In this document: positions 7,016 to 15,416 of the stretch, one piece after another
How the letters are laid out: each line of letters begins with the position of its first letter
Position numbering within the stretch: position 1 is the first letter of the stretch
Source of the DNA: JALOLG01 sp963776935
GTDB taxonomy: Bacteria > Actinomycetota > Acidimicrobiia > Acidimicrobiales > Ilumatobacteraceae
Reading direction: 5' to 3'
Assembly (NCBI GenBank): GCA_963776935.1
Contig: CAVZOP010000002.1
Span: 1,603,264-1,667,263, forward strand
Length of the DNA: 64,000 nt
Translations under genes and position numbers: made by a program
Notes under the pieces: model-generated
The model's database searches: none
What the model was told of the DNA's origin: nothing
Seen by the model: the letters and a program-made list of their open reading frames with translations, nothing else

Positions 7016-8080
7016 ATGGCGACTTCCCGAGGGCTCCGGTCTCACCGGACGATCTGGCCGTCTACGCGCTCGACGCGCATGACGCCGACGATGCCGCGGC
7101 CATCGTCGCCCACCTCGACTCCAGTCCCGACGTCGCGCGGTGGGAGCAGGACCTGCGTTCCGCGGCCGGCGAGTTCGCCGCCGCGGTCGTCAACGACGTC
7201 ACGCCCGCCCCGGACCTGCGGTCGCGGGTGCTCGCCGAGGCACGCCGCCGCCGACAGCCCGCGGCGGTGGTTGCCGGCTCCTCGCCGATCGACGTGCACC
7301 GCGTCGAGGCAGCGCGGGCCATCCAGCTGCTGCGCGACCTGGCGGTCGACGACTGGGCCTGCCCGGTCGACCCGCGCCGAGTTCGCCGGCTGGACCGTCC
7401 ACGATGTCGTGGTGCACCTGGTGGCCAACGAGTCGCTGCTGGCCAACCAGCTCGGTGTGCCGGTGCCCGGCATCCCCGAGACCGCCACCGACAACGAGGA
7501 GCGCACCGCCCAGGCCCGGGCCCGACACGCTGGCCGCCCGCCGACGTACGCGGTCGCCGAGTTGGAGGCTGCGGCCGAAGCGGTCGACACGGAGCTCGCG
7601 GTCCGGGGCGAGGCCCGCCTCGACGAGCGGATCGATTGGTGGGGCGGGCGTGCCGCCACGCGTGTCGCGGTGCTGGTGCGGGCCTTCGAGACGTGGACCC
7701 ACGCGGACGACATCCGTCGTGCCATCGGCGTGGCGATGGTGCCCCCACCTTCGCCGTCGCTCCTCACGATGACCGAGACCGGGTGCGGCCTCGTGCCGAG
7801 CATGCTCGCCGCCCGGGATGCGTACCACCCCGGCCGGCTCGTCCGCTTCCGCTTCACCGACCTCGGGGGCGCCGCGTGGGACGTCGACCTGGGAATCGTC
7901 GGCGGGGCCCGTCCAGCCGGCGACGACGCGGTCGATGCGGAGATCGCCACCGAGGCCGTCGCCGTGTGCCGGACCATCAGCGCCCGGCTCGACCCCCGCG
8001 AGCTGACCTACGTCGTCGTCGGCGATGAGCGGCTGGCCCGCGACGTTGTCGACGCTCTCCCTGCCCTGGCGGTGCTCTGA
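7006..8080 (+). pseudogene. RskA-like anti-sigma domain fused to mycothiol-dependent maleylpyruvate isomerase-like domain (frameshifted)
   Basis: Two adjoining frames encode one protein of about 358 residues. The first part (7006 to about 7376) has an RskA/anti-sigma N-terminal domain (LAVYALDAHDADDAAAIVAHL, then APDLRSRVLAEARRR). It is followed by the start of a DinB-fold domain (HRVEAARAIQLLRDLAVDDW). After one extra base near 7370-7380 the second frame continues EFAGWTVHDVVVHLVANES. Later FETWTHADDI keeps the ExxxH pair, and the earlier WTVHDVV histidine completes the H/E/H zinc site of mycothiol-dependent maleylpyruvate isomerases. No membrane segment is present, unlike classical RskA. 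The gene overlaps sigma gene 1. The break may be a sequencing error, since both halves are otherwise clean. Confidence 0.8.
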
Positions 8081-8098
8081 CCGCTCCAGCGATCGGCG

Positions 8099-8139
8099 GA
8101 CCGGCGAGGACTGATCCGACCCGCGCCGCGGCTTCGAAC
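8099..8139 (+). promoter_or_regulatory. ECF (SigK-like) promoter of sigma gene 2
   Basis: TGATCC (8112-8117), 17 nt, CGAAC (8135-8139). Bases 8099-8118 (GACCGGCGAGGACTGATCCG) are identical to 11521-11540 in front of the carboxypeptidase. A start about 7 nt after the -10 falls on the GTG at 8146, so the sigma 2 mRNA may be leaderless. The promoter lies just after the anti-sigma fusion stop at 8080. Confidence 0.75.
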
Positions 8140-8145
8140 ATCGAC

Positions 8146-8692
8146 GTGCGTGCTGACCCGGTTGCATTGATGGATCGCATCGCCGAGGGCGATGAGCCGG
8201 CGTTCGCCGAGCTCTACGACGAGCTGCGCGCCCACGGTCTACGGCATCGTGCGGCGGGTCGTGCGCGATCCCGCCCGATCCGAGGAGGTCACTCAAGAGG
8301 TCTTCGTCGAGTTGTGGCGCCAGGCAGCCCGTTTCGACTCGGCCCGCGGTGGTGTGCGTGGCTGGGCCGCGACGATCGCCCGTCGACGGGCGGTCGACCG
8401 CGTGCGGTCGGAGCAATCGCTGCGTGACCGCCAGCTCCGCGACGCGGCGACTCCGGCGGGCGTTCCCCTCAGCCCGCCGGACGTCGCGATCGACGCACTC
8501 GATCGCGACCGGGCACGCCGGGCACTCACCGAGTTGAGCGAGGCCCAACGGCAGGCACTGGAGCTCGCCTACTTCGACGGTCTGACCCACGTCGAGATCG
8601 CCGAGCGGCTCGGAGTTGCACTCGGAACCGTCAAGGCCCGGAGCAGGGATGGGATGATCCGCCTGCGGTGCCTGATGGCAGCGTACGGATGA
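8146..8692 (+). pseudogene. ECF RNA polymerase sigma factor 2 (frameshifted)
   Basis: A second ECF sigma factor of the SigK-like type, read in two frames. The first is MRADPVALMDRIAEGDEPAF and AELYDELRA from GTG 8146. The second runs from about 8235 to 8692: PTVYGIVRRVVRDPARSEEV then TQEVFVELWRQ (region 2), and ALTELSEAQRQALELAYFDG plus THVEIAERLGVALGTVKARS (region 4). One surplus base in the C/G-rich stretch around 8230-8240 explains the break; either a sequencing error or a recent mutation is possible. Region 4 is intact and close in style to sigma 1. No anti-sigma gene follows on this strand, so the upstream fusion protein may serve both factors (inference). Confidence 0.8.
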
Positions 8693-8735
8693 ACGACTAC
8701 GAGCACCGTTCTCATTCGTCCGGGGTCTCTTCGAG

Positions 8736-9287
8736 TCACGCGTTCTCCAGGAGGATCTCGGCCGCCCGCCGAGCCTGACGCGCCGGCTCGGGCGAACGGA
8801 GCAGGGCGGCGGCCACCATTGCGCCGTTGGCGAGGATGAACAGTTGCTCGGCGAGCGCCCGGGGGGCGCCCGCCCGCGCGGCCAGGTCGGCGAGGAACGC
8901 GACGAACGCCTGCTTCTGGTCGGTCACGGCCGAGGCCACCGGCTCGGACACCGTGCTCATCTCCCCATACGCGTTGATGAACGGGCAGCCCCGGTAGCCC
9001 GGCTCGGTGAACCAGTCGTAGAGGAAGTCGAACACGCTGAGCAGCCGCGCGCGTGGGTCCGACAGCGTGGCCACGTGCTCGGCGAGCGCGCCCTGGAATG
9101 ACCGGTCGCGGCGGCGCAGCACCGCCTCGGCGAGCTGCTCCTTGGCCGGGAACATCTTGTACAGCCGCTTCAGCGACACACCGGAGTCGTCGCGGACCTG
9201 ATCCATCCCGACGGCGCGGATCCCGTGCTCGTAGAAGAGCCGGTCGGCGGCGTCCAGCACGAGCGTGCGCGCCGTCTCGTCGTCCAT
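8736..9287 (-). CDS. TetR/AcrR-family repressor
   Basis: A 183-residue TetR-type protein. The N-terminal helix-turn-helix reads LVLDAADRLFYEHGIRAVGM and SGVSLKRLYKMFPAKEQLAE. The C-terminal ligand domain contains FDFLYDWFTEPGYRGCPFINA, seen in TetR proteins that control redox or dehalogenase-like enzymes. I chose ATG 9287 because AAGGGG lies 8 nt upstream; an in-frame GTG at 9296 is possible. It is divergent from an alpha/beta hydrolase gene, and the intervening spacer has two identical palindromes, so autoregulation and control of the hydrolase/MFS pair are likely. Confidence 0.92.
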   Translation of the reverse strand: MDDETARTLVLDAADRLFYEHGIRAVGMDQVRDDSGVSLKRLYKMFPAKEQLAEAVLRRRDRSFQGALAEHVATLSDPRARLLSVFDFLYDWFTEPGYRGCPFINAYGEMSTVSEPVASAVTDQKQAFVAFLADLAARAGAPRALAEQLFILANGAMVAAALLRSPEPARQARRAAEILLENA

Positions 9288-9306
9288 CGTCACCACCCCT
9301 TGCGCA

Positions 9307-9357
9307 GAGAACCAACGTTCTCTATAGTACCAGACCTGGTGGAGAACGGTGGTTCTC
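9307..9357. promoter_or_regulatory. Twin TetR operators GAGAAC-N4-GTTCTC
   Basis: Two perfect palindromes, GAGAACCAACGTTCTC (9307-9322) and GAGAACGGTGGTTCTC (9342-9357), lie 35 bp apart centre to centre. They sit in the spacer between the TetR gene and the divergent hydrolase gene. A TATAGTAC stretch between them could be a -10 element. Identity of all twelve arm bases in both copies makes them strong candidate operators for this TetR protein. Confidence 0.8.
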
Positions 9358-9399
9358 CCCCCGCCACATTACGGCGACAATCCAACGACAGGAGCTCCC

Positions 9400-10269
9400 A
9401 TGACGACGTTCACGACTCGGTACCGCACCACGACGGTGCGCGGGCACGAGATCTTCTACCGGACCGCCGGCGACCCGGCGAATCCGACCGTGGTGCTGCT
9501 CCACGGCTTCCCGGCCAGCTCGTTCATGTACCGAGAGCTGATCGCCGAGTTGTCCGACTCGTACCACCTGATCGCCCCCGACCACCTCGGGTTCGGGCGC
9601 TCGGCCACACCATCCGTGCAGGAGTTCGAGTACACGTTCGACGCCCTGACCGCCATCACGAGCGAGCTGCTCGACCAGCTCGGCCTGGACCGGTTCGCGC
9701 TGTACATGCAGGACTACGGCGCCCCGATCGGGTTCCGGATCGCCAGCCAGCAGCCGGCCCGGATCACCGCCTTGATCAGCCAGAACGGCAACGCCTACCT
9801 GGATGGCATCACGCCGTTCTGGGAGCCGCTGCTCGCCTTCGCGGCGGACGGCGTGACGAACGCCGAGCCGGTGCGGGCCAGCCTCGAACCGGCCGGGCCG
9901 CACTGGGCATACACGCACGGCGTGCCGACCGACCGGCTGGACCGGGTGTCGCCGGACAACTGGACGATCGACCAGGCCGGGCTCGACCGGCCCGGCAACA
10001 AGGAGATCCAGCTCGCGCTGTTCCGCGACTACCGGTTCAACCTCGAGTTGTATCCGAAGTTCCAGGAGTACTTCCGCACCCACCAGCCTCCGACGCTCGC
10101 GGTGTGGGGCGCGCACGACGAGATCTTCGGCCCGGACGGTGCGCGGGCGTTCGCCCGGGACCTGCCCGACGCCGAGATCCACCTGCTGGACGCCGGGCAC
10201 TTCGCGCTCGAGTCCAGCGGCGAGGAGATCACCAACCTGGTCCGCTCGTTCCTGCGCCGGGTGCTGTGA
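9400..10269 (+). CDS. Alpha/beta hydrolase of the haloalkane/haloacetate dehalogenase-epoxide hydrolase type
   Basis: A 289-residue alpha/beta hydrolase. The oxyanion region is VVLLHGFPASSFMYRELIAEL. The nucleophile elbow is MQDYG, which puts Asp rather than Ser at the catalytic position, as in haloalkane dehalogenases and epoxide hydrolases. The acid lies in AVWGAHDEIFGPDG and the base in LDAGHFALES. The cap domain runs through about residues 135-215. The start at ATG 9400 follows ACAGGAGCTCCC. It is the first gene after the TetR operators and its stop overlaps the GTG of the MFS gene, suggesting a drug- or xenobiotic-responsive pair. Confidence 0.88.
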   Translation: MTTFTTRYRTTTVRGHEIFYRTAGDPANPTVVLLHGFPASSFMYRELIAELSDSYHLIAPDHLGFGRSATPSVQEFEYTFDALTAITSELLDQLGLDRFALYMQDYGAPIGFRIASQQPARITALISQNGNAYLDGITPFWEPLLAFAADGVTNAEPVRASLEPAGPHWAYTHGVPTDRLDRVSPDNWTIDQAGLDRPGNKEIQLALFRDYRFNLELYPKFQEYFRTHQPPTLAVWGAHDEIFGPDGARAFARDLPDAEIHLLDAGHFALESSGEEITNLVRSFLRRVL

Positions 10270-11624
10270 CGGCGGGCGCGCCGGCACCGGTCGCGGCGAC
10301 CCCGGACGCGTCTGCGTCCGGGTCGCCGGGGCGCGTCACTTCGCGAGCGCTGCCGCGTCCGTTGGTCGCGCTGTTCGCGGTCGCGTGCGGGCTGGCGGTC
10401 GCGAATGTCTATTACGCACATCCGGTCCTGGACGCGATCGCTGCGAGCTTCGGCATCAGCCAGGCGACCGTCGGCATCGTCGTGACCGTGACGCAGATCG
10501 GCTACGGCATCGGCCTCGTGTTGTTGGTACCGCTCGGCGACGTGCTCGACCGCCGGCGGTTGATCGTCACCCAGCTCGTGCTATCGACCGTGGCTCTGGT
10601 CGTCGTCGGCACTGCGCCTTCGACGATCGTGCTCCTCGCCGGCATGGTCATGGTCGGTGTGCTCGCGGTTGTCACCCAGGTGCTCGTGGCGTTCGCCGCG
10701 ACCGTCGCCGGCGAGCACGAGCGCGGTGCCGTCGTCGGCACCGTGACCAGCGGTGTCGTCATCGGCATTCTGCTGGCCCGCACGTTCGCCGGCGCGATCA
10801 CCGACGTCGCGGGGTGGCGGGCCGTCTACCTCGTGTCGGCCGCGCTCACGCTGACCGTCAGCGCGTTGTTGTCACGGTTCCTGCCGAGCCTGCCCCGACC
10901 AGCGCGGCGGATCGGCTACCGACGGTTGCTGCGCTCGATGGTCACGCTGTACGCGACGGAACGGACGCTGCGGATCCGGGCCGCCTTGGCCATGCTGATC
11001 TTCGCCGCCTTCAACGTGCTCTGGACGTCGCTCCTCCTGCCGCTGCGCGAGCCCCCGCACTCGATGTCACATGGCGCGATCGGGTTGCTCGGCCTGGTCG
11101 GAGCGGCGGGCGCGCTCGGTGCCGCGCGGGCCGGCCGGCTCGCCGATCGCGGTCTCGGCAGGGTCACCACCGGCTCGGCGCTGGCGCTGCTGTTGGTGTC
11201 CTGGCTGCCGATCGCGCTCGTGCGGCACTCGCTGGTGGCGCTCGTCGTCGGTCTCGTGACGCTGGACCTCGCGGTCCAGGCCGTACACGTGACGAGCCAG
11301 AGCATGATCTACAAGATCGATCCGGCAGCGCGTAGCCGGCTCGTCGGTGCGTACATGGTGTTCTATTCGATCGGCAGCGCCGGCGGCGCGATCGCCTCGA
11401 CGGCCGTCTACGCCCGGGCCGGCTGGACCGGAGTGTGCGCGTTGGGCGCCGCGATCAGCGGTACGGCGCTGGCCGTGTGGGCGAACGCCGAGCGTCGCCG
11501 GAGCAGTCGACGACGGACGAGACCGGCGAGGACTGATCCGGCCCCTGCACCAGTTTCGAACATGGAGCACTGTCGGAGCTGGTCGCCCACCCCCCTTTCT
11601 GGGCGGCCAACGGGAGGAGTGGGT
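10266..11624 (+). CDS. MFS transporter, reading frame runs on into the next gene
   Basis: A 12-helix major-facilitator protein. Recognisable parts include PLVALFAVACGLAVANVYYA (helix 1), then IGYGIGLVLLVPLGDVLDRR (helix 2 and the loop-2/3 DRR motif). YMVFYSIGSAGGAIASTAVY lies near the end, about residues 360-380. It resembles drug-proton antiporters of the DHA1 type. GTG 10266 overlaps the hydrolase TGA. A 9-bp hairpin lies at codons 12-19, so a start downstream is conceivable. The transporter should end around 11510, but no stop codon occurs in this frame and it continues through the carboxypeptidase to 14699. I end the feature at the next start; a lost stop through an indel is likely. Confidence 0.8.
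10301..10322 (+). other. Perfect hairpin at the start of the MFS gene
   Basis: CCCGGACGC-GTCT-GCGTCCGGG forms a 9-bp GC-rich stem with a 4-nt loop. With one bulged C it extends to 14 bp (10295-10327). It lies only 32 nt after the hydrolase stop. No T-run follows, so it is more likely an mRNA-processing or attenuation structure than a full terminator. Confidence 0.55.
11521..11561 (+). promoter_or_regulatory. ECF (SigK-like) promoter of the M14 carboxypeptidase
   Basis: TGATCC (11534-11539), 17 nt, CGAAC (11557-11561). Bases 11521-11540 are identical to those in front of sigma gene 2. The predicted start near 11568 gives a leader of about 57 nt containing CGGGAGGAG at 11611-11619 before the ATG at 11625. 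This marks the carboxypeptidase as a separate transcription unit despite the continuous upstream frame. Confidence 0.75.
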
Positions 11625-14600
11625 ATGAGATCGATTTCGGTGATTGTCGGCGCGAGCCTGCTGATCGGGCTAGCGACCGTCTCGCCGGCCGTGTCCGGAG
11701 GGCTGGAGGTCCAGGCATCCCCGCCCGCCGCGTCCGAAGACGCGACGATCGCGTCAGCACACGGCTACGAGGTGTTCCGGCCGTACGGTGCGCCGGACGG
11801 CCTGAAGGACGAGTTCGAGCAACTCGCGGCGGAACACTCGGACATCACCAAGCTCGTCACGATCGGCCAGACGGTGCAGGGCGAGGACATCGTCGCCCTC
11901 AAGGTGTCCCGGCACGCCAGCCGCATCCGTGACGGGCGCCGGCCGGCGACCCTCTACGTCGGCGGCCAGCACGGCCGGGAGTGGATCAGTCCCGAAACCG
12001 TGCGCCGCCTCGCCCATCACGTGGTCGACGGCTACCGCACCGACCGCGGCCTCACCGACCTGATCGACACGACCGAGCTGTGGTTCGTGCCGGTCGCCAA
12101 CCCCGACGGCTACGACTACTCATTCACACCTGGCAACCGGCTGTGGCGCAAGAACCTGCGCGACAACGACGGCGACGGCCGGATCACCGCCGTCGACGGC
12201 GTGGACCCCAACCGCAACTACCCGACCAAGTGGGGCTACGACGACGAGGGCTCATCGCCCGATGCCGGCAGCGAGGCCTACCGGGGAACGGGTCCCGCCT
12301 CCGAGCCCGAGACCCAGGCCGTCGATCGCCTGATGGCGCGAGTCGGCTTCGAGTTCCTCGTCAACTACCACTCCGCCGCCGAGGGGGTGCTGTACGGCAC
12401 GGGCTGGCAGGTGGCCACGCCCACACCCGACGACGCGCTGTACGAGGCCCTGGTGGGCGACCAGTCCTCGCCTGCCGTGCCCGGCTATCTCCCGGGACTG
12501 ACGGCGGACCTGTACAGCGGCAACGGCATCCTCGACGAGCATGCCCACATCGCCTATGGCACGCTCGGTGTGCTCGTCGAGATGAGCCAGTGCCAAACTG
12601 TCGCCTCGAGCGACCCTGCCGACGAGTGGGATCCGGCCGACTGCGCGAGCGCGTTCCACTTCCCGGACGACGAGGCGCTGGTGGAAGCCGAGTTCCGCAA
12701 GAACCTGCCGTTCGCCCTCTCCATTGCCCAGTCGGCCGCCGATCCGGCCGACCCGGTGACCGTGACGGGGCGGCAGGTGCCCGAGTTCGTGGTCGACAGT
12801 TTCGACGTGTCCTATGGCGACCCGCAGACCGTCGCCGTCGTCGCCCGACGCGACCAGCACACACAGCGTCTCGAGTACCGGGTCAACGGCGGGCCAACCC
12901 GGCGGGCCCACATCCGCGAATGGAAGGGCGGTGAGCGCTACGGCGACGAGCGCGACCGCTACTACGCCGAGCTCCGGGGCGAGGTGAAGGACACGCGGCC
13001 GGGTGACTCGGTGGAGGTGTGGTTCACGGCCCGCCGCGACTCGCGCCACGTCGAGAGCGAGCACTTCACCTACACCGTGGCATCCGACAGCGGCGCCGAC
13101 GCGCTGATCCTCGCCAGTGAGGACTACACCGGCGTCAACCCCACGTACCCCGCCGGGACGGCGGAGCCGAAGTACGTCGACGAGTACGCCGCCGCCCTCG
13201 ACGCCAACGACATCACCCACGCGACTTGGGACGTGGACGCCCAGGGTGTCCCGCATCCCCTCGGCGTGCTGAGCCACTTCGACGCCGTGGTGTGGGAGAC
13301 GGGTGACGACCGCCTGGTGCAAGACCCTGAGGACGCGCTCACCGACACGTTCCTGTTCGGACCCGTCCCAGACATCGCCGTCGCCGAGCGCCAGCAGTAC
13401 CTGACGCTGGCGGTGCGCGACTACCTCAACGAGGGCGGCAAGCTCGTCCAAGCGGGCGAGAGCACGCAGTACCACGGCCTGCTCGGCCGGTCGCTCGGCG
13501 GCATCTTCTACGGGCTCGCCGGGGCGCCGGAACAGGACTGCGCGATCACCCGCGACTTCCTGACCGACTGCCTGCTGCTGTCCGACGATTTCGCCCAGTA
13601 CTACCTCGGTGCGAGCCAGCGCGCCACGTTCGTGCGTCCCGCCGCCATCGACGGCCGCGGCCCGCTCGACGGGGCGACAGCCGCGTTCGGTGGGCCCGCC
13701 GTTGACGCCAATCCGCTCAACGAGGCCGGGGCGTTCTCCCTCACCAGCGACGTGCTCCCAGCCGAAGACTTCCCGCAGTTCGCGGGGACAGCAACGAGCG
13801 CATACCGCGGCGCGGCCACCGTCAACCCGTTCGGTCCGGTGGAAGGAACCCGCTACGCGGGCGCCCTCCAGGTGCCGGTGTCGTACCAGCGGATCGGCCG
13901 CACGGTCGACCTCACCGGCGTCCCCACCACGGATGTGCCGACCCTGCGGATGAAGCTGTCGTACAGCACCCTGCTGACGTTCCACCACGTGATCGTCGAG
14001 GCGGCGCCGTCGGGCACCGATCAGTGGACGACGCTGCGCGACCTGAACGGCCGCACGTCGTCGAGCCCACCATCGGGGTGCGCGGAAGGGTCCAACCCCC
14101 TCCTGCCGCTCCACCCGTTCTTGACCCACTACCTGTCGCCGGGTAGGCCCTGCGGGGCGACCGGCACCACCGGGTCGTGGAACGCCTTCACCGGCGAGTC
14201 GGGAGGGTGGGTCGATGCCGCCTTCGACCTGTCGGCCTACGCCGGCCAGCGGGTCGAGGTGAAGGTCAGCTACGTCACCGACCAGGTCGACGCCGGGGTC
14301 GCCGGAGGGATCGGTGTGTTCGTCGACGACACCAGGCTGACCGTCGGTGGCGCGGTCGTCGAGGCCGATGGGTTCGAGGCCGACGGCGGTGCCTGGGCCG
14401 TCGAGGGCCCTCCCGCCGGCAGCCCACCGGGCACCCAAGGCAACTTCGCCATCACGCAGGAGCTGATCCCGGTCGCCGCCTCCGTCGCCACGGAGGACAC
14501 GGGTCTGCTCGGCTTCGGCATCGAGTCCCTCGCCACCCCTGCCGAGCACGCCGACGTACTGGGCCGCGTCATCATCGCCCCTGCTCGGGCGTTGACGGGA

Positions 14601-14699
14601 TCGACGCGCCCCTACCCGACTGTGTGCTTCCAGCGGTTGAGGAACGTGACCTCCCGCGCCGGTCGTCGGGGGGCGGCCGTGAACGTCTCGCCGGTGTAG
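11625..14699 (+). CDS. Secreted M14-family zinc carboxypeptidase with long C-terminal region
   Basis: A 1024-residue exported metallopeptidase. MRSISVIVGASLLIGLATVS is a signal peptide. The M14 domain spans about residues 45-370: zinc ligands His and Glu in GGQHGREWISPE, the substrate-binding VANPDGYDYS and DPNRNYPTKWG, the third ligand in VNYHSAAEG, and the catalytic Glu in GVLVEMSQC. Three further regions follow: an Ig-like segment, a ThuA/glutamine-amidotransferase-like segment (ALILASEDYTGVNP, GGKLVQAGESTQYHG) and a jelly-roll-like segment. Proteins of this architecture hydrolyse peptides outside the cell. The last ~29 residues overlap the convergent nitroreductase and look non-native, so a stop may have been lost near 14595. 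Confidence 0.9.
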   Translation: MRSISVIVGASLLIGLATVSPAVSGGLEVQASPPAASEDATIASAHGYEVFRPYGAPDGLKDEFEQLAAEHSDITKLVTIGQTVQGEDIVALKVSRHASRIRDGRRPATLYVGGQHGREWISPETVRRLAHHVVDGYRTDRGLTDLIDTTELWFVPVANPDGYDYSFTPGNRLWRKNLRDNDGDGRITAVDGVDPNRNYPTKWGYDDEGSSPDAGSEAYRGTGPASEPETQAVDRLMARVGFEFLVNYHSAAEGVLYGTGWQVATPTPDDALYEALVGDQSSPAVPGYLPGLTADLYSGNGILDEHAHIAYGTLGVLVEMSQCQTVASSDPADEWDPADCASAFHFPDDEALVEAEFRKNLPFALSIAQSAADPADPVTVTGRQVPEFVVDSFDVSYGDPQTVAVVARRDQHTQRLEYRVNGGPTRRAHIREWKGGERYGDERDRYYAELRGEVKDTRPGDSVEVWFTARRDSRHVESEHFTYTVASDSGADALILASEDYTGVNPTYPAGTAEPKYVDEYAAALDANDITHATWDVDAQGVPHPLGVLSHFDAVVWETGDDRLVQDPEDALTDTFLFGPVPDIAVAERQQYLTLAVRDYLNEGGKLVQAGESTQYHGLLGRSLGGIFYGLAGAPEQDCAITRDFLTDCLLLSDDFAQYYLGASQRATFVRPAAIDGRGPLDGATAAFGGPAVDANPLNEAGAFSLTSDVLPAEDFPQFAGTATSAYRGAATVNPFGPVEGTRYAGALQVPVSYQRIGRTVDLTGVPTTDVPTLRMKLSYSTLLTFHHVIVEAAPSGTDQWTTLRDLNGRTSSSPPSGCAEGSNPLLPLHPFLTHYLSPGRPCGATGTTGSWNAFTGESGGWVDAAFDLSAYAGQRVEVKVSYVTDQVDAGVAGGIGVFVDDTRLTVGGAVVEADGFEADGGAWAVEGPPAGSPPGTQGNFAITQELIPVAASVATEDTGLLGFGIESLATPAEHADVLGRVIIAPARALTGSTRPYPTVCFQRLRNVTSRAGRRGAAVNVSPV

Positions 14700-15277
14700 T
14701 AACCGACGGCGAGAAGGCAGACCTGGGTGACGGTGGGTGGGATGCCGAGGAGGTCGCCGATCTCGGATTCGTGCTCGAGGTGGAACGTCGTCCATGCCGA
14801 GCCGATGCCCCGCGCCCGTGCCGCGAGTTGGAAGCTCCACACCCCCGGCAGGACCGAGCCGTAGTACGCCGCCGCGCCGCCTTGCGTCGATGGGTCGAGC
14901 GGAGGTCGGTCGAGGCGCAATGCGATGACGAGCGCCGGAACCTCGGCGAGGTGCTCGACGAGGAACTCCGCCGAATCGATCACCTTCTGGCTCCGGTCAT
15001 CGGTGCGGAGCTCGGCGTTCGCCGCGAGATAGGGCCGACCGACGTCAGCGAACCGTTCGGCGATCTGAGCTTTGAGGTCCCCGTCGGTGACGATCATCCA
15101 ACGGTTGCGCTCGAGGTTGCCACCCATCGGGGCGTGGTTGGCGACCTCGATGATCTCCAACAAGGTGTCGGTCGGGACCGGCCGTGCGAGGTCGAGCCGC
15201 TTTCGCACCTGCTTGGTCGTGGTCAGCAGTCGATCGACCTCGTCGAGGTCGAATCCGGTCGTGGGATGTGTGCTCAA
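14612..15277 (-). CDS. Nitroreductase-family FMN oxidoreductase
   Basis: A 221-residue FMN-dependent nitroreductase. The N-terminus DLDEVDRLLTTTKQVRKRLD holds the Arg-rich FMN-phosphate site. NHAPMGGNLERNRWMIVTD and GVWSFQLAARARGIGSAWTT are family blocks, and GIPPTVTQVCLLAVGYYTGE closes the FMN pocket. Members reduce nitroaromatics, quinones or enones with NAD(P)H. I favour TTG 15277 as start because GGAGG lies 6 nt upstream; a GTG at 15304 would add nine residues that include this site. It is convergent with the carboxypeptidase, overlapping its frame by 88 nt. Confidence 0.9.
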   Translation of the reverse strand: MSTHPTTGFDLDEVDRLLTTTKQVRKRLDLARPVPTDTLLEIIEVANHAPMGGNLERNRWMIVTDGDLKAQIAERFADVGRPYLAANAELRTDDRSQKVIDSAEFLVEHLAEVPALVIALRLDRPPLDPSTQGGAAAYYGSVLPGVWSFQLAARARGIGSAWTTFHLEHESEIGDLLGIPPTVTQVCLLAVGYYTGETFTAAPRRPAREVTFLNRWKHTVG

Positions 15278-15416
15278 TGTCGGTCCTCCGTCGTCCGCGG
15301 CCACACGATCACCATGTTCGACGAGATCCTCGTGACCCTCACCTCCATCGCAACCACCCTATGAGCTGGGACGGCGCGGCCCGGCCCGGCGGCATCTGGA
15401 CGTGTGCGGAAGGGAG

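Noticed and set aside
12252..14840. An 862-codon open frame on the minus strand opposite the carboxypeptidase
   Set aside because: It is antisense to a well-supported secreted peptidase and its translation has no domain, only the biased composition expected of a GC-rich shadow frame.
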